NCBI GenBank assembly: GCA_041748555.1
Contig: JBGTDA010000131.1
Coordinates: 27,532-91,531, forward strand
DNA from: Rhodonellum sp041748555
Lineage (GTDB): Bacteria > Bacteroidota > Bacteroidia > Cytophagales > Cyclobacteriaceae
DNA length: 64,000 nucleotides
Reading direction: 5' to 3'
Part shown: in pieces, positions 8,223 through 17,255 of the stretch
Position numbering within the stretch: position 1 is the first letter of the stretch
Layout: each line of letters opens with the position of its first letter
The notes under the pieces: model-generated
What the model was told of the DNA's origin: nothing
Database searches by the model: none
What the model saw: only the letters and a program-made list of their open reading frames with translations
Made by a program: the position numbers and the translations under genes

Positions 8223-9344
8223 TTACTTCAGATTTTCCATTTTCACAATCGGGATATCGGTATTGACAAGCTGTCTCAAAGGCTGGATGTCAGCTTCCGG
8301 ATAAACATAACCCGATTCTGAAAGAGGATAAAGTAATGGTGCAAGGTTTTGGACGGCAGCCTTACACCCCTGCATGATCGCCGCCATATTGCCTGTTTGT
8401 TTGGACAATGAGGCTTCATTTTCTATTTCAAAGGGACCTGTAAATCCTTTTTCCTTTAAAGCATTTACAAAAGCCCGCCAATCCATGCTGTCACCCAACC
8501 CAAAGCCCGGTAGTGTAGCTTCGTAATGATGCCTGTCCCATTCGTTTTGGCTAAATGGAATGCCCGCCTTGGCCGCCCAGTCAGGTTTCACTTTTTGCAT
8601 GGGATACATATTTCCCCAGAAGGGGTCCGAAACATTCCGGGTTGATTTGACATGGATCCTTTTCAACCTCGGCAATGCTGTATTCTTAATCACAGCCACG
8701 GGATCCGTCTGCTGCCAGACATCATGTGAGGGATCATAAATTTCGCCATGCGCTTTACTTGGAATCAATTCATACATGATCTTTCTGGCTGCCAACACTC
8801 CTGGAAGATTATTGTAGGTTGTGGAATAGCCCGAGGATCGCCACCCTTCCATGGGGCAGTTTTCATATAAAATTGTCACCCCGAGATCTTCTGCATATTT
8901 GATAATGGGAGAAAAAACGCGTTGATATTCTTCCAGATTTTTTTCGAACCCGTTTTCCTGTATCCCCAATTCATGGTTGTAGCCGGCAAAAGTGCCCACC
9001 AAGACATCATTTTCATCACCACCCATCAGGTGTGCCATCCGGATCAACTTTAGAAGATGATCCTGATTTTTGGTTTTCTGCAATGGATCGCCTCCGATAA
9101 GATTGTCAAAAGTACCGATTGAAAGGCGAAGTTTAGCAGCATTGAATTTATCGATAACTGCTTTTGCATCATCAACTCCAAAATTATCATAATCCAAATG
9201 GGTGGCCACAAAATCATCCCGGGTCCCATCTTTTCTGAATACACATACATCCAGTCCCTGCACGCCGGATTCTATTGCTTTCTCAATGGTTTGATCCAGG
9301 TTTAACTGGTCAAATGCCGAGGTCATTATCCAAATCTGATTCAT
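8223..9344 (-). CDS. Sugar phosphate isomerase/epimerase-like TIM-barrel protein
   Basis: A 373-residue protein of the xylose-isomerase-like / AP endonuclease 2 superfamily. It has the TIM-barrel order ending in metal-site strands: ILYENCPMEGW mid-protein, GEIYDPSHDVWQ, RIHVKSTRNVSDP and a final PFEIENEA segment. No signal peptide is seen, so it is probably cytoplasmic. It is divergent from a PQQ-type sugar dehydrogenase (154 bp apart), which suggests a shared role in sugar use. The substrate is unknown. Confidence 0.75.
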   Translation of the reverse strand: MNQIWIMTSAFDQLNLDQTIEKAIESGVQGLDVCVFRKDGTRDDFVATHLDYDNFGVDDAKAVIDKFNAAKLRLSIGTFDNLIGGDPLQKTKNQDHLLKLIRMAHLMGGDENDVLVGTFAGYNHELGIQENGFEKNLEEYQRVFSPIIKYAEDLGVTILYENCPMEGWRSSGYSTTYNNLPGVLAARKIMYELIPSKAHGEIYDPSHDVWQQTDPVAVIKNTALPRLKRIHVKSTRNVSDPFWGNMYPMQKVKPDWAAKAGIPFSQNEWDRHHYEATLPGFGLGDSMDWRAFVNALKEKGFTGPFEIENEASLSKQTGNMAAIMQGCKAAVQNLAPLLYPLSESGYVYPEADIQPLRQLVNTDIPIVKMENLK

Positions 9345-9498
9345 ATTATTTTCCTGACAGGTTTACATACATAAAATTAAGGATTACTAAGAGGTTCGGG
9401 ATAGCATCAAATCCAAACCATCCATCACCTTTTCAATAATCCTCCAAACAATTTCATCTCAAATTGATTAAATTTGTGTTCAAACCAAACATGATCCT

Positions 9499-10671
9499 AT
9501 GAAAATTAATGAAAAATTGTCCTTACTTTTTCCAGCTGCCTTACTATTTGCTATGGTATCCTGTGATGTTAAGGAAGAAACGGCCGAACCTGCACCAATG
9601 GATCCATTTGCTGTGAAAACCGAAAAAATGACCATAAAAGTGGATACACTTTATACAGAGTTAGAAAATCCATGGGGAATGACCTGGCTACCGGACGGCA
9701 GAATGCTGGTAACAGAAAGAAAAGGTGAAATCCTGGTTTTCGAAGATGATAAATTTACCGGACAAAAACTGGAAGGTGTACCCAAAGTCCACGAAGTAAA
9801 TCAGGCAGGTTTATTGGACATTACCCTTCACCCCGATTATGCCAACAATGGCTGGATTTATATTTCTTATGCCAAAGATTCGGGAGATGGTGGTGTATTG
9901 GCAATCATGCGGGCTAAATTGGAAGGAAACACGCTAACCGACCAAGAGGAAATAATCGTCAATCTTCCTGAGTGGGAAGGTGGAAGACATTTTGGCTCAA
10001 GAATCATTTTTGACAAGGACAATTATCTATATTATTCAAACGGAGATAAAGGATCCAGACCGGCCAATGCACAGGAACTGGACAATGCTCACGGAAAAAT
10101 CCATAGAATACATGATGACGGCAGAATTCCTGAAGACAATCCCTTTGTAAATACTCCCGGAGCAGTACCATCCATCTGGACTTATGGAAACAGGAACCCT
10201 CAGGGAATGGTGTATGACAAAGAAAACAACCGGATTTGGGCGGTTGAACACGGCCCAAAAGGCGGAGATGAACTGAACCTAATCCAAAAAGGAGAGAACT
10301 ACGGATGGCCTGTCATTTCTTATGGAATGAACTACGACGGAACGGTTCTTACCGATATTCAGGAGAAAGAAGGAATGCAGCAACCGGTAACATTTTGGGA
10401 CCCGTCCATTGCTACATGCGGGCTGGCTTTGGTCACTTCAGATCGATATCCGGCATGGAAAGGAAACCTGATGGTAGCCGCACTTGCCAAAATGCACATT
10501 GCAAGAGTGGAGCTGAATGGGACAGAATATGCCGATCAGGAGATTCTGCTTCAGGATATTGGAAGAGTAAGGCAAGTGGCTCAAAGTCCGGATGGATTTA
10601 TTTATGCCATCACAGAAGCCACAGGTTTGATGGTCAAACTGATTCCTCAAGAGGAGCAAAATGCTCAATAA
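9499..10671 (+). CDS. PQQ-dependent sugar dehydrogenase-like lipoprotein
   Basis: A 390-residue protein with a lipoprotein signal ending in FAMVSC (C22 as the lipidated residue), then a six-bladed propeller of the soluble glucose/aldose sugar dehydrogenase family. Markers are ENPWGMTWLPDGRMLVTER near residue 55, the GRHFGSRIIFD segment, YGNRNPQGM and WAVEHGPKGGDELN. These correspond to the GSDH/YliI family, which oxidises aldoses with PQQ. It is probably anchored on the periplasmic face. TAAATTTG at 9469-9476 is a possible -7 box. The cofactor is inferred from family. Confidence 0.85.
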   Translation: MKINEKLSLLFPAALLFAMVSCDVKEETAEPAPMDPFAVKTEKMTIKVDTLYTELENPWGMTWLPDGRMLVTERKGEILVFEDDKFTGQKLEGVPKVHEVNQAGLLDITLHPDYANNGWIYISYAKDSGDGGVLAIMRAKLEGNTLTDQEEIIVNLPEWEGGRHFGSRIIFDKDNYLYYSNGDKGSRPANAQELDNAHGKIHRIHDDGRIPEDNPFVNTPGAVPSIWTYGNRNPQGMVYDKENNRIWAVEHGPKGGDELNLIQKGENYGWPVISYGMNYDGTVLTDIQEKEGMQQPVTFWDPSIATCGLALVTSDRYPAWKGNLMVAALAKMHIARVELNGTEYADQEILLQDIGRVRQVAQSPDGFIYAITEATGLMVKLIPQEEQNAQ

Positions 10672-10700
10672 AGCTTAGTGCAATTAATAGCCCAAGATCA

Positions 10701-10750
10701 AAAACAGCCATTAAAAATCGTCTAAATTGATTTTCAATGGCTGTTTTTTT
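10701..10750. terminator. Bidirectional intrinsic terminator
   Basis: A long stem of AAAACAGCCATT (10701-10712) against AATGGCTGTTTT (10736-10747), extended inward by AAAATC/GATTTT, lies between two convergent genes. A T tract follows on the plus strand and an A tract on the other side, so it can serve both. Confidence 0.8.
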
Positions 10751-11566
10751 TTATTTTTCATATGAAAATTCTAAAGGATTTGGGTAATCAAAGCCAAAAC
10801 CTGTTTTTAGGATTTTTTCAGCTGAAATTTCCTTCCAACTCTTGACACCTTCCGGCGCAAAGTTTAAAGGGGGAGGAAATCCTAGATCAACTGCATTCCT
10901 GATATAAACGTTTTTTCTCAGAGGATGCTCAGGGGCGACTCCATTGAAAATTTCATTCCAGAGCTTCATTTCGATTATCCATTGGATGAGATTACAGGCA
11001 TCATTTCGATGGATATAATTTACAGGTGTATCCCCTACCACATTTTCCTTTCCCGAAAAGTACCTGCCCGGAATCCTGTCAACTCCCAGCAAGCCTCCCA
11101 AGCGTAAAATTGTCAAATCATAATTCTTGTCCTTCAAGAGGATTTGCTCCGATTGAAATAGGGCTGCATTTCCGGTGGTTTCTGAAGTAAGTTTATCCGT
11201 CTCCCTGGCAATCTGATTTTGATCAGGATAAACAGAGGTAGCACTTATATAGATGACCTTTTTTATACCTGCCTGAATAGCCATCTCTTTCAAAAACTTG
11301 ATCTGTTCAGGATGATGGGTTGAGGGTAATGTTCGTGTTCTTGGTGGGATATTGATAAAAAGAATATCAGTTGCGAAGAGTTTTTGATAACCAATTCCTT
11401 GGGGATGGGGATTAAAACTCAGCAAATCGACATCAAATCCGGATCGCTCCAGCCTGATTTTTTTATCAGAGGAAGTGGTGCTTCCCGCCACTTCATAGTT
11501 ATTGGCTCTTAATTGTTTGGCTAATGGCTCGCCTAACCAGCCCATACCGATAATTGAAATTTTCAT
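10751..11566 (-). CDS. NAD(P)-dependent SDR/epimerase-like protein (YeeZ type)
   Basis: A 271-residue protein that starts with the dinucleotide-binding loop of an atypical extended SDR (ISIIGMGWLGEPLAKQL). IFINIPPRT and VIYISATSVYP follow at the usual places, and YIHRNDAC near the C-terminal third resembles the substrate-loop region of epimerases. The E. coli relative YeeZ has no settled function. It shares a bidirectional terminator with the sugar dehydrogenase and lies downstream of the hydroxylase gene, whose own terminator separates the two transcripts. Confidence 0.75.
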   Translation of the reverse strand: MKISIIGMGWLGEPLAKQLRANNYEVAGSTTSSDKKIRLERSGFDVDLLSFNPHPQGIGYQKLFATDILFINIPPRTRTLPSTHHPEQIKFLKEMAIQAGIKKVIYISATSVYPDQNQIARETDKLTSETTGNAALFQSEQILLKDKNYDLTILRLGGLLGVDRIPGRYFSGKENVVGDTPVNYIHRNDACNLIQWIIEMKLWNEIFNGVAPEHPLRKNVYIRNAVDLGFPPPLNFAPEGVKSWKEISAEKILKTGFGFDYPNPLEFSYEK

Positions 11567-11589
11567 TCAGAGGAATAAATGCAGTAATA

Positions 11590-11618
11590 AAAAACCCTCT
11601 GCTTTAAGTAGAGGGTTT
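11590..11618 (-). terminator. Intrinsic terminator of the lipid hydroxylase gene
   Basis: AAACCCTCT (11592-11600) pairs with AGAGGGTTT (11610-11618) across a nine-base loop. On the minus strand it is followed by a T run. It sits six bases past the stop codon of the hydroxylase gene. Confidence 0.8.
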
Positions 11619-11623
11619 GTAGA

Positions 11624-12262
11624 TTATTTTTCTTTTTTAGGCATTGTGCCAAGAATATAATCCCAAAGAGGGGTACTCACACCGAAAGCAACATCGGGAT
11701 CTTTGTAGTGATGAATGGCATGATTCACCCATAGGATTTTGAGAAAGTTTTTAGGTGGCTGATAGGCATGCACTATGTAATGGACTGCCAAATAGCCGGA
11801 ATACCCGATCAAAAATCCGGGTAAGAAATAGAGGGCATATTCTCCCATCAACAGAGTAAATACGATATAAAATATAAGTGCATAGGCGGCACTGACAAAA
11901 GGAGGCATTGCCAATCGGTCCTTATCTTTTGGATAATCATGGTGTACCCCGTGAACATTATATTGTACCTTGTCCTTGACGGGCGTATCAGGCTCCATAT
12001 GAAACAAATACTTGTGCATCATATACTCCACAAAAGTAAAGGCAAAAATCCCGGCCAACAAAATCACCAATCCTAGTCCGAGTGAAATTTCTGTAACTGT
12101 CACTGCATAGTAAAAAGAAACAGCACCTATACAGAAAAACAAAATTATGGGAACGCTTATGTGGGTTCTGGAAATTCTCTCCAGAATCGGATTGTCAAAT
12201 AAGTGGGCACTGCCGTTGTTATCGGGTTTATCCAGTCTTCCTATTTTTTTCATGGTATTCAT
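11624..12262 (-). CDS. Fatty acid hydroxylase / sterol desaturase family membrane protein
   Basis: A 212-residue integral membrane di-iron protein with about four hydrophobic segments and the histidine boxes of the family: HKYLFH near residue 83, HGVHHDYP near 106, HYIVH near 160 and NHAIHHYKDP near 179. FA2H-like members hydroxylate the alpha carbon of fatty acyl chains in sphingolipids, and Cytophagales make such lipids, so lipid hydroxylation is likely. The substrate is an inference. A later Met at residue 4 is an equally good start. Confidence 0.82.
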   Translation of the reverse strand: MNTMKKIGRLDKPDNNGSAHLFDNPILERISRTHISVPIILFFCIGAVSFYYAVTVTEISLGLGLVILLAGIFAFTFVEYMMHKYLFHMEPDTPVKDKVQYNVHGVHHDYPKDKDRLAMPPFVSAAYALIFYIVFTLLMGEYALYFLPGFLIGYSGYLAVHYIVHAYQPPKNFLKILWVNHAIHHYKDPDVAFGVSTPLWDYILGTMPKKEK

Positions 12263-12402
12263 TCTTCTTCAAACAATTTTCACGACACATGAATCTTAAA
12301 ATTTTCTGCAAAAGGCAGATCCCAAAATGCTGAATTTCAAGCAAATTTAAATCAATTCTTTAAATAAGCCGAAAAATCACTGATTTAACCCAAATAATTT
12401 AA

Positions 12403-13548
12403 TCAAATCTGATTGGTCAACTTCATTGATTTTTCTATCGTTTTTTGATAAAACGCCTCATAAAGAGGAAGTATTTTAGAAACATCAAATTCTTTTGCTC
12501 TCTTCAAAGCATTTTCTTTAAAAAGCGGAAGATTGCGATCATCCAGTATTTGCAAGGCCTTTTTTGTCATGGTTTCAATGTCTCCGATATTGCAAACATA
12601 ACCTGTAACACCATCTATATTCAGCTCGGGAATTCCACCTGCATTTGAAGAAAGGATTGGGACTTCACAGGCCATTGCCTCCAAGGCTGCCAAACCAAAG
12701 CTTTCTTTTTCGGATGGCATCATAAACAAATCCGCAACTGAAAGCACCTCTTCTACAAGGTCCAGTTTCCCCAAAAATCTGATATCCACACAGGTTCCCA
12801 GCTCTCGGCACAAAATTTCCATTCTATCACGCTCGGGACCATCACCAACCAAGAGAAGCTTGACAGGAATTACCTTCCTTAGCTCATAAAATACTTTTAT
12901 CACATCCTCCACACGTTTCACTTTTCTGAAATTGGAAGTATGGACAATCAGTTTTTCACCATGAGGACAAATAGCAAATTTAAAATGTTCCTTTTTCAGT
13001 TTTTTAAACCGCTCCAAATCTATAAAATTCGGAATAACATCAATCTCGGCTTTGATATCAAAATGATCAAAAGTGGATTTTCGAAGATCCTCAGAAACTG
13101 CCGTCACCCCGTCGGATTTATTGATACTGAAAGTGACCACAGGTGCATAACTTGGATCCCTACCAACTAAAGTAATATCCGTCCCATGAAGGGTTGTCAC
13201 CACGGGTATATAAATATTCTCTTCTTTGAGAATCTGTTTGGCCATATAGGCTGCTGAGGCATGTGGGATAGCATAATGGACATGGAGGAGGTCCAAATTT
13301 TCATATTTTACCACATTCACCATCTTGCTTGCCAAGGCCAGTTCGTAAGGAGCATGCTCAAAAAGGGGATAACTCTTGATGTCAACCTCATGATAAAAGA
13401 GATTTTGGCTGAAAAAATCAAAGCGGGTCGGTTGTCGATAAGTGATAAAGTGAACTTGATGTCCTTTTTTGGCTAAAGCGATGCCCAATTCCGTTGCAAC
13501 AACACCACTGCCTCCAAAGGTTGGATAACATACAATCCCGATTTTCAT
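12403..13548 (-). CDS. bshA: N-acetyl-alpha-D-glucosaminyl L-malate synthase (bacillithiol)
   Basis: A 381-residue GT4 glycosyltransferase that joins UDP-GlcNAc to L-malate in the first step of bacillithiol synthesis. The N-terminus MKIGIVCYPTFGGSGVVATE and the DLLHVHYAIPHA segment are very characteristic, and the C-terminal E-x7-E motif (SEKESFGLAALEAMACE) is present. The start at 13548 is chosen because homologues begin at this MKIGI; the frame runs on upstream for 14 unsupported codons. The other bsh genes are not in the window. Confidence 0.92.
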   Translation of the reverse strand: MKIGIVCYPTFGGSGVVATELGIALAKKGHQVHFITYRQPTRFDFFSQNLFYHEVDIKSYPLFEHAPYELALASKMVNVVKYENLDLLHVHYAIPHASAAYMAKQILKEENIYIPVVTTLHGTDITLVGRDPSYAPVVTFSINKSDGVTAVSEDLRKSTFDHFDIKAEIDVIPNFIDLERFKKLKKEHFKFAICPHGEKLIVHTSNFRKVKRVEDVIKVFYELRKVIPVKLLLVGDGPERDRMEILCRELGTCVDIRFLGKLDLVEEVLSVADLFMMPSEKESFGLAALEAMACEVPILSSNAGGIPELNIDGVTGYVCNIGDIETMTKKALQILDDRNLPLFKENALKRAKEFDVSKILPLYEAFYQKTIEKSMKLTNQI

Positions 13549-13724
13549 AAAACTATTTTTTTCTAAGTTTATTTGATAGCCTATAAACACGAGATATAGA
13601 GGCTTTTGTTCAAAATCAAGAATCTTATTGATGAATTTTATCTAAGATAGGTCAAGATCAGCCTTTTGAAAATTCCAATTGGCCTCTTCCAATACGCCTA
13701 TGAATTCCATATCCTCTCTACGGT

Positions 13725-16682
13725 TCAATTAATCATTGATTGGTAAATAATATCATGGATTTCTGTCCGTACTCCTTCGGTAAGTAATTTGTTGTTACTT
13801 GCACTTGGGTTTACCCTGTTTGATAGAAAGACGTAAATCAGGTCATTTTCAGGATCAGCCCATACGCATGTACCTGTAAAGCCTGTATGTCCAAAAGAAC
13901 TTTTTGGGGCAAGTTTGCCTGAACTTCCACCCTTTCCTCGCTCGGGATCAGGTTTGTCCCATCCCCAGCCCCTACGGCTTTGGTTTGACTGCCTTTTGGT
14001 AAAATCCTTAATGACTTTTTCATCCAACAAATACGCATTTCCATAATGTCCACCATTCAGCATCATCTGCATCATAACAGCCAGATCATTTGCTGTGCTG
14101 AATAGTCCGGCATGTCCCGCTACTCCACCATACATTGCAGCACCCTGATCATGCACATATCCTTTTACAAGTCTCTTGCGCCAAGTAATATCATCCTCTG
14201 TCGGAGCTATAAGATCAATGGAATATTTTTGAGCAGGATTATAGGTCATCGTATACAAACCTAACGGTGAATAGAAATTATGATCCAAGAAATCCTGCAT
14301 CGGCTGGTTTGTAACCCGCTCAACGACTTCCTGCATCAGGTACATAGTAAGATCAGAGTAAACATACCCATGTCTTCTTTTTCCGGGATCCATCCTACTC
14401 AACTCCGACTTCACTGTCCAGTTCCAGATACTGTCGCGCAGGGAAGTCAATCCGAACATTTCATTTGACACAGGAAGAGAATAATCCATTTCGGGTTTTT
14501 CCCTAAAATATTCCTTCTTCCAGCTACCTGCAGTGACGGTTCGGGCATAATGTGGAATATAGGCTACCAAACCGGCTTCATGGGCCATAATATCCTTTAA
14601 CAAAAGGTCGCCTTTATTTGTGTTTTTCAGCTCAGGTATATATCTGGAAATCGGTCGTTCCATATCTATCAAATCCCTTCCGGCTAGGAACATAACTGCC
14701 TGAGTGGTCGCCATCACCTTGGTAATGGAAGCCAGATCATATATGGTTTCCGTGGTCACTTTTTGGGATTTATTGTAATCAAAAAAACCAAAAGCTTTTT
14801 CAAACACCACCTGCCCCTTTCTGGCTACCAAAACTACACCTCCCGGCATGGCTCTGTTAACAATGGCCTTTTGCATTACACCCTCTATTTTTGCCAAGAC
14901 CTTACTGTCCATCTTCTGGCTTTCGGGTAGACTGTAGGAAAGCCTGCCCAAACCTTCCAGATATCCACCGCTTCCGATTCTGGTCAGCCCACTTGCAGTT
15001 ACCGGCAATGTACCTTTGGCAGGTCTGGCACCAAATATTATCTCAGGAGTAAGTCTCTGGGTGAATTCATTGTTTTCGAATGCCAGGATATTATGGGGTA
15101 ACCCATCCAGATATTTGGAAGCATATCCGTTTCCGAACAATATTGAAATCACTGTTTTCTCTGTGGCAATCTTTTTTACAAATGCGATATCCGACTCACT
15201 GATTCCAAATCCTTTGGAGGGGCTGTTTGTCACTCCCATTATTCCGACAATAACAGTATTAAAAGTAGACAGCTTGTCTCTAAGTGTTTTCAGATTAGCA
15301 TCGGTACTTCCTTTAGGTATTTCAAAATGTTCTACTTTGGCATATTTGTCCAGCTTTTTTTGAAAAACTTTACCGTCGCCTCCAATGGAGACCGATGCTA
15401 TGTTCATCAGGTCAAGATTTTTGAGTGGGAGCAGGTTGTTTTTGTTTGTGGTGACAGCTATCGCATCTGCATACAGTTTCTCCACAATCAGCTCGGTGTA
15501 AGGACCTGATATTCTTTCAACCAGATTGTGTGTGTTGATTCTTTGGGGTTTGTCCAAACCGGCCCAATATTTTGCTTTCAGGATCTTAATCACCCGCTCA
15601 TCCACTTCCTGTCTGCTGATTTTTCCCTGCGCAATCGCCTGCATAATCAAGGCTTTTGCTTTTGGTACATCCTGGGAATAAAGCAGGATATCGTTTCCTG
15701 CAATCAATGCCAATACATCCACTTCCCCAGGCTTGTTAAAACTGCTCACGCCTTTCATATTCAGGGCATCAGTAAAAATCAGACCTTCAAAATTCATCTG
15801 CTTCTTGAGCAGGTCACTTACCACATATTTAGAAAGTGTAGTCGCTTTGTTCTTTTCACTGTCCAGACTGGGAATATGAAGATGGGCCACCATCACGCTC
15901 ATAAGTCCCGCGTCCATTAATTCCCGATAGGGATATAGATCAATGTCTTTGATACGGGATTCGGAATGCCGGATTACAGGCAGCGAATAATGGGAGTCTG
16001 TCTCGGTATCTCCGTGACCCGGAAAATGTTTGGCATTTGCCATAATACCGTTATCCTGAAGACCCTTCATATAGGCGAGGGATTTCCGGGTAACCAATCT
16101 TTTTTCTTCACCGAATGCCCGATATCCGATTACTGGATTGTTGGGATTGGAATTGACATCCACTACCGGGGCGAAATTGATGTGCATACCGAGTTCGTGA
16201 AACTGCCGCGCCATCTCTTTACCCATTTCGTATACCAGTTCATCATTCGGCAAAGCTCCCAATGTCATGGCCTTCGGAAAAGTAATGACGGAATCAAGCC
16301 GCATGTTGATGCCCCATTCAGCATCCATGGCTATGAAAAGGGGAGTCCCGGCAATTGATTGAAAATAATTGGTCAGGTTGGCTTGTCTTACAGGTCCTCC
16401 CTGAAAAAAAATCAGCCCACCCAGGTTTTCCTCCCTGATCAGCTTCGCAATTTCCTGTTTGTGTTTTTCATCCTTGTTGGAATAAGCAGCAATCATAAAA
16501 AGCTGACCGAGACGATCTTCAAAGGAATGACCGGTAAAAACACTGTCCACCCAGATCATTTGTTTTCGGAAATCTTCTGTCATCAACGGATCCTTTTCGC
16601 TACTCTTCTCACTTCCTGTAACAGCATCTGTCTGGAAAATAATAAGTAATCCTAAAAGTGTACTCCAAACTTTTCCTTTCAT
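13725..16682 (-). CDS. GH3 beta-N-acetylhexosaminidase fused to a beta-lactamase-like serine hydrolase
   Basis: A 985-residue two-domain exported protein (signal peptide about 1-23). Residues about 45-390 are a NagZ-like GH3 domain with KHFPGHGDT (218-226) and the probable nucleophile D305 in IFTDALNMKG. A middle GH3-like C-terminal segment spans about 400-590. Residues about 610-980 are a class C beta-lactamase/esterase fold with S652-x-x-K655 (SITK), Y775 in YSD and H932 in HTG. The GH3 part should cleave N-acetylglucosamine from muropeptides or other glycans, and the second part may be a peptidase, esterase or deacylase. The fusion is seen in other Bacteroidota. It is transcribed alone. 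Confidence 0.9.
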   Translation of the reverse strand: MKGKVWSTLLGLLIIFQTDAVTGSEKSSEKDPLMTEDFRKQMIWVDSVFTGHSFEDRLGQLFMIAAYSNKDEKHKQEIAKLIREENLGGLIFFQGGPVRQANLTNYFQSIAGTPLFIAMDAEWGINMRLDSVITFPKAMTLGALPNDELVYEMGKEMARQFHELGMHINFAPVVDVNSNPNNPVIGYRAFGEEKRLVTRKSLAYMKGLQDNGIMANAKHFPGHGDTETDSHYSLPVIRHSESRIKDIDLYPYRELMDAGLMSVMVAHLHIPSLDSEKNKATTLSKYVVSDLLKKQMNFEGLIFTDALNMKGVSSFNKPGEVDVLALIAGNDILLYSQDVPKAKALIMQAIAQGKISRQEVDERVIKILKAKYWAGLDKPQRINTHNLVERISGPYTELIVEKLYADAIAVTTNKNNLLPLKNLDLMNIASVSIGGDGKVFQKKLDKYAKVEHFEIPKGSTDANLKTLRDKLSTFNTVIVGIMGVTNSPSKGFGISESDIAFVKKIATEKTVISILFGNGYASKYLDGLPHNILAFENNEFTQRLTPEIIFGARPAKGTLPVTASGLTRIGSGGYLEGLGRLSYSLPESQKMDSKVLAKIEGVMQKAIVNRAMPGGVVLVARKGQVVFEKAFGFFDYNKSQKVTTETIYDLASITKVMATTQAVMFLAGRDLIDMERPISRYIPELKNTNKGDLLLKDIMAHEAGLVAYIPHYARTVTAGSWKKEYFREKPEMDYSLPVSNEMFGLTSLRDSIWNWTVKSELSRMDPGKRRHGYVYSDLTMYLMQEVVERVTNQPMQDFLDHNFYSPLGLYTMTYNPAQKYSIDLIAPTEDDITWRKRLVKGYVHDQGAAMYGGVAGHAGLFSTANDLAVMMQMMLNGGHYGNAYLLDEKVIKDFTKRQSNQSRRGWGWDKPDPERGKGGSSGKLAPKSSFGHTGFTGTCVWADPENDLIYVFLSNRVNPSASNNKLLTEGVRTEIHDIIYQSMIN

Positions 16683-16844
16683 GCTACTGTTTAATTTTTA
16701 TTGCTTAAATTTTAAAATAACTTTGTGTTAATATACATCGTATCGTGCAAACATACACGAAATTTTCAGGCCAAGAATATCTAATTGATAAAATAACGGG
16801 TTTGATAAATAACGAAAAATAATCCACTTGATTTTATTCGCATC

Positions 16845-17255
16845 ATGAAATTTCCATCTATATTCAGAACAAACAGTCCCATGCGCTTTGATGTAAAGCC
16901 ACGGTATTATGATCCGGTCAAAGAACAGGTTGAACAAAGAACCGAAATGATCAGAAGGCAACTTCAGTCAGACGGAGTGATACGTTCGGAAGAAGAAATG
17001 GATGAAGCCTTCCATCGGGACTATGGATCTTCCCTCAGGGGAGCATTTACACAGGGAAGTCCCATCAGGGGCCGCAGCGAATCTGTGCTCAATAACACAG
17101 GTCTGATGAGACTGGTCATCATCGTATTTCTTTTAGGCACTCTGCTTGGCTTTGTCTACTACGGAACCATGGCCCTATATGTGTTATTATTTGTAGGAAT
17201 CGGTATCGGACTGCTTGTCTTCTTTGTCAGATTACGTCGGAACTCGGGAAGATGA
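16845..17255 (+). CDS. Small membrane protein of unknown function upstream of mutL
   Basis: A 136-residue protein. The first 80 residues are polar, with MRFDVKPRYYDPVKEQVEQR. The last 50 hold two hydrophobic helices (LMRLVIIVFLLGTLLGFVYY and ALYVLLFVGIGIGLLVFFV) and a short basic tail. It overlaps mutL by four bases (ATGA), so the two are translationally coupled. I do not recognise a family; the arrangement suggests a conserved neighbour rather than a chance frame. Confidence 0.72.
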   Translation: MKFPSIFRTNSPMRFDVKPRYYDPVKEQVEQRTEMIRRQLQSDGVIRSEEEMDEAFHRDYGSSLRGAFTQGSPIRGRSESVLNNTGLMRLVIIVFLLGTLLGFVYYGTMALYVLLFVGIGIGLLVFFVRLRRNSGR

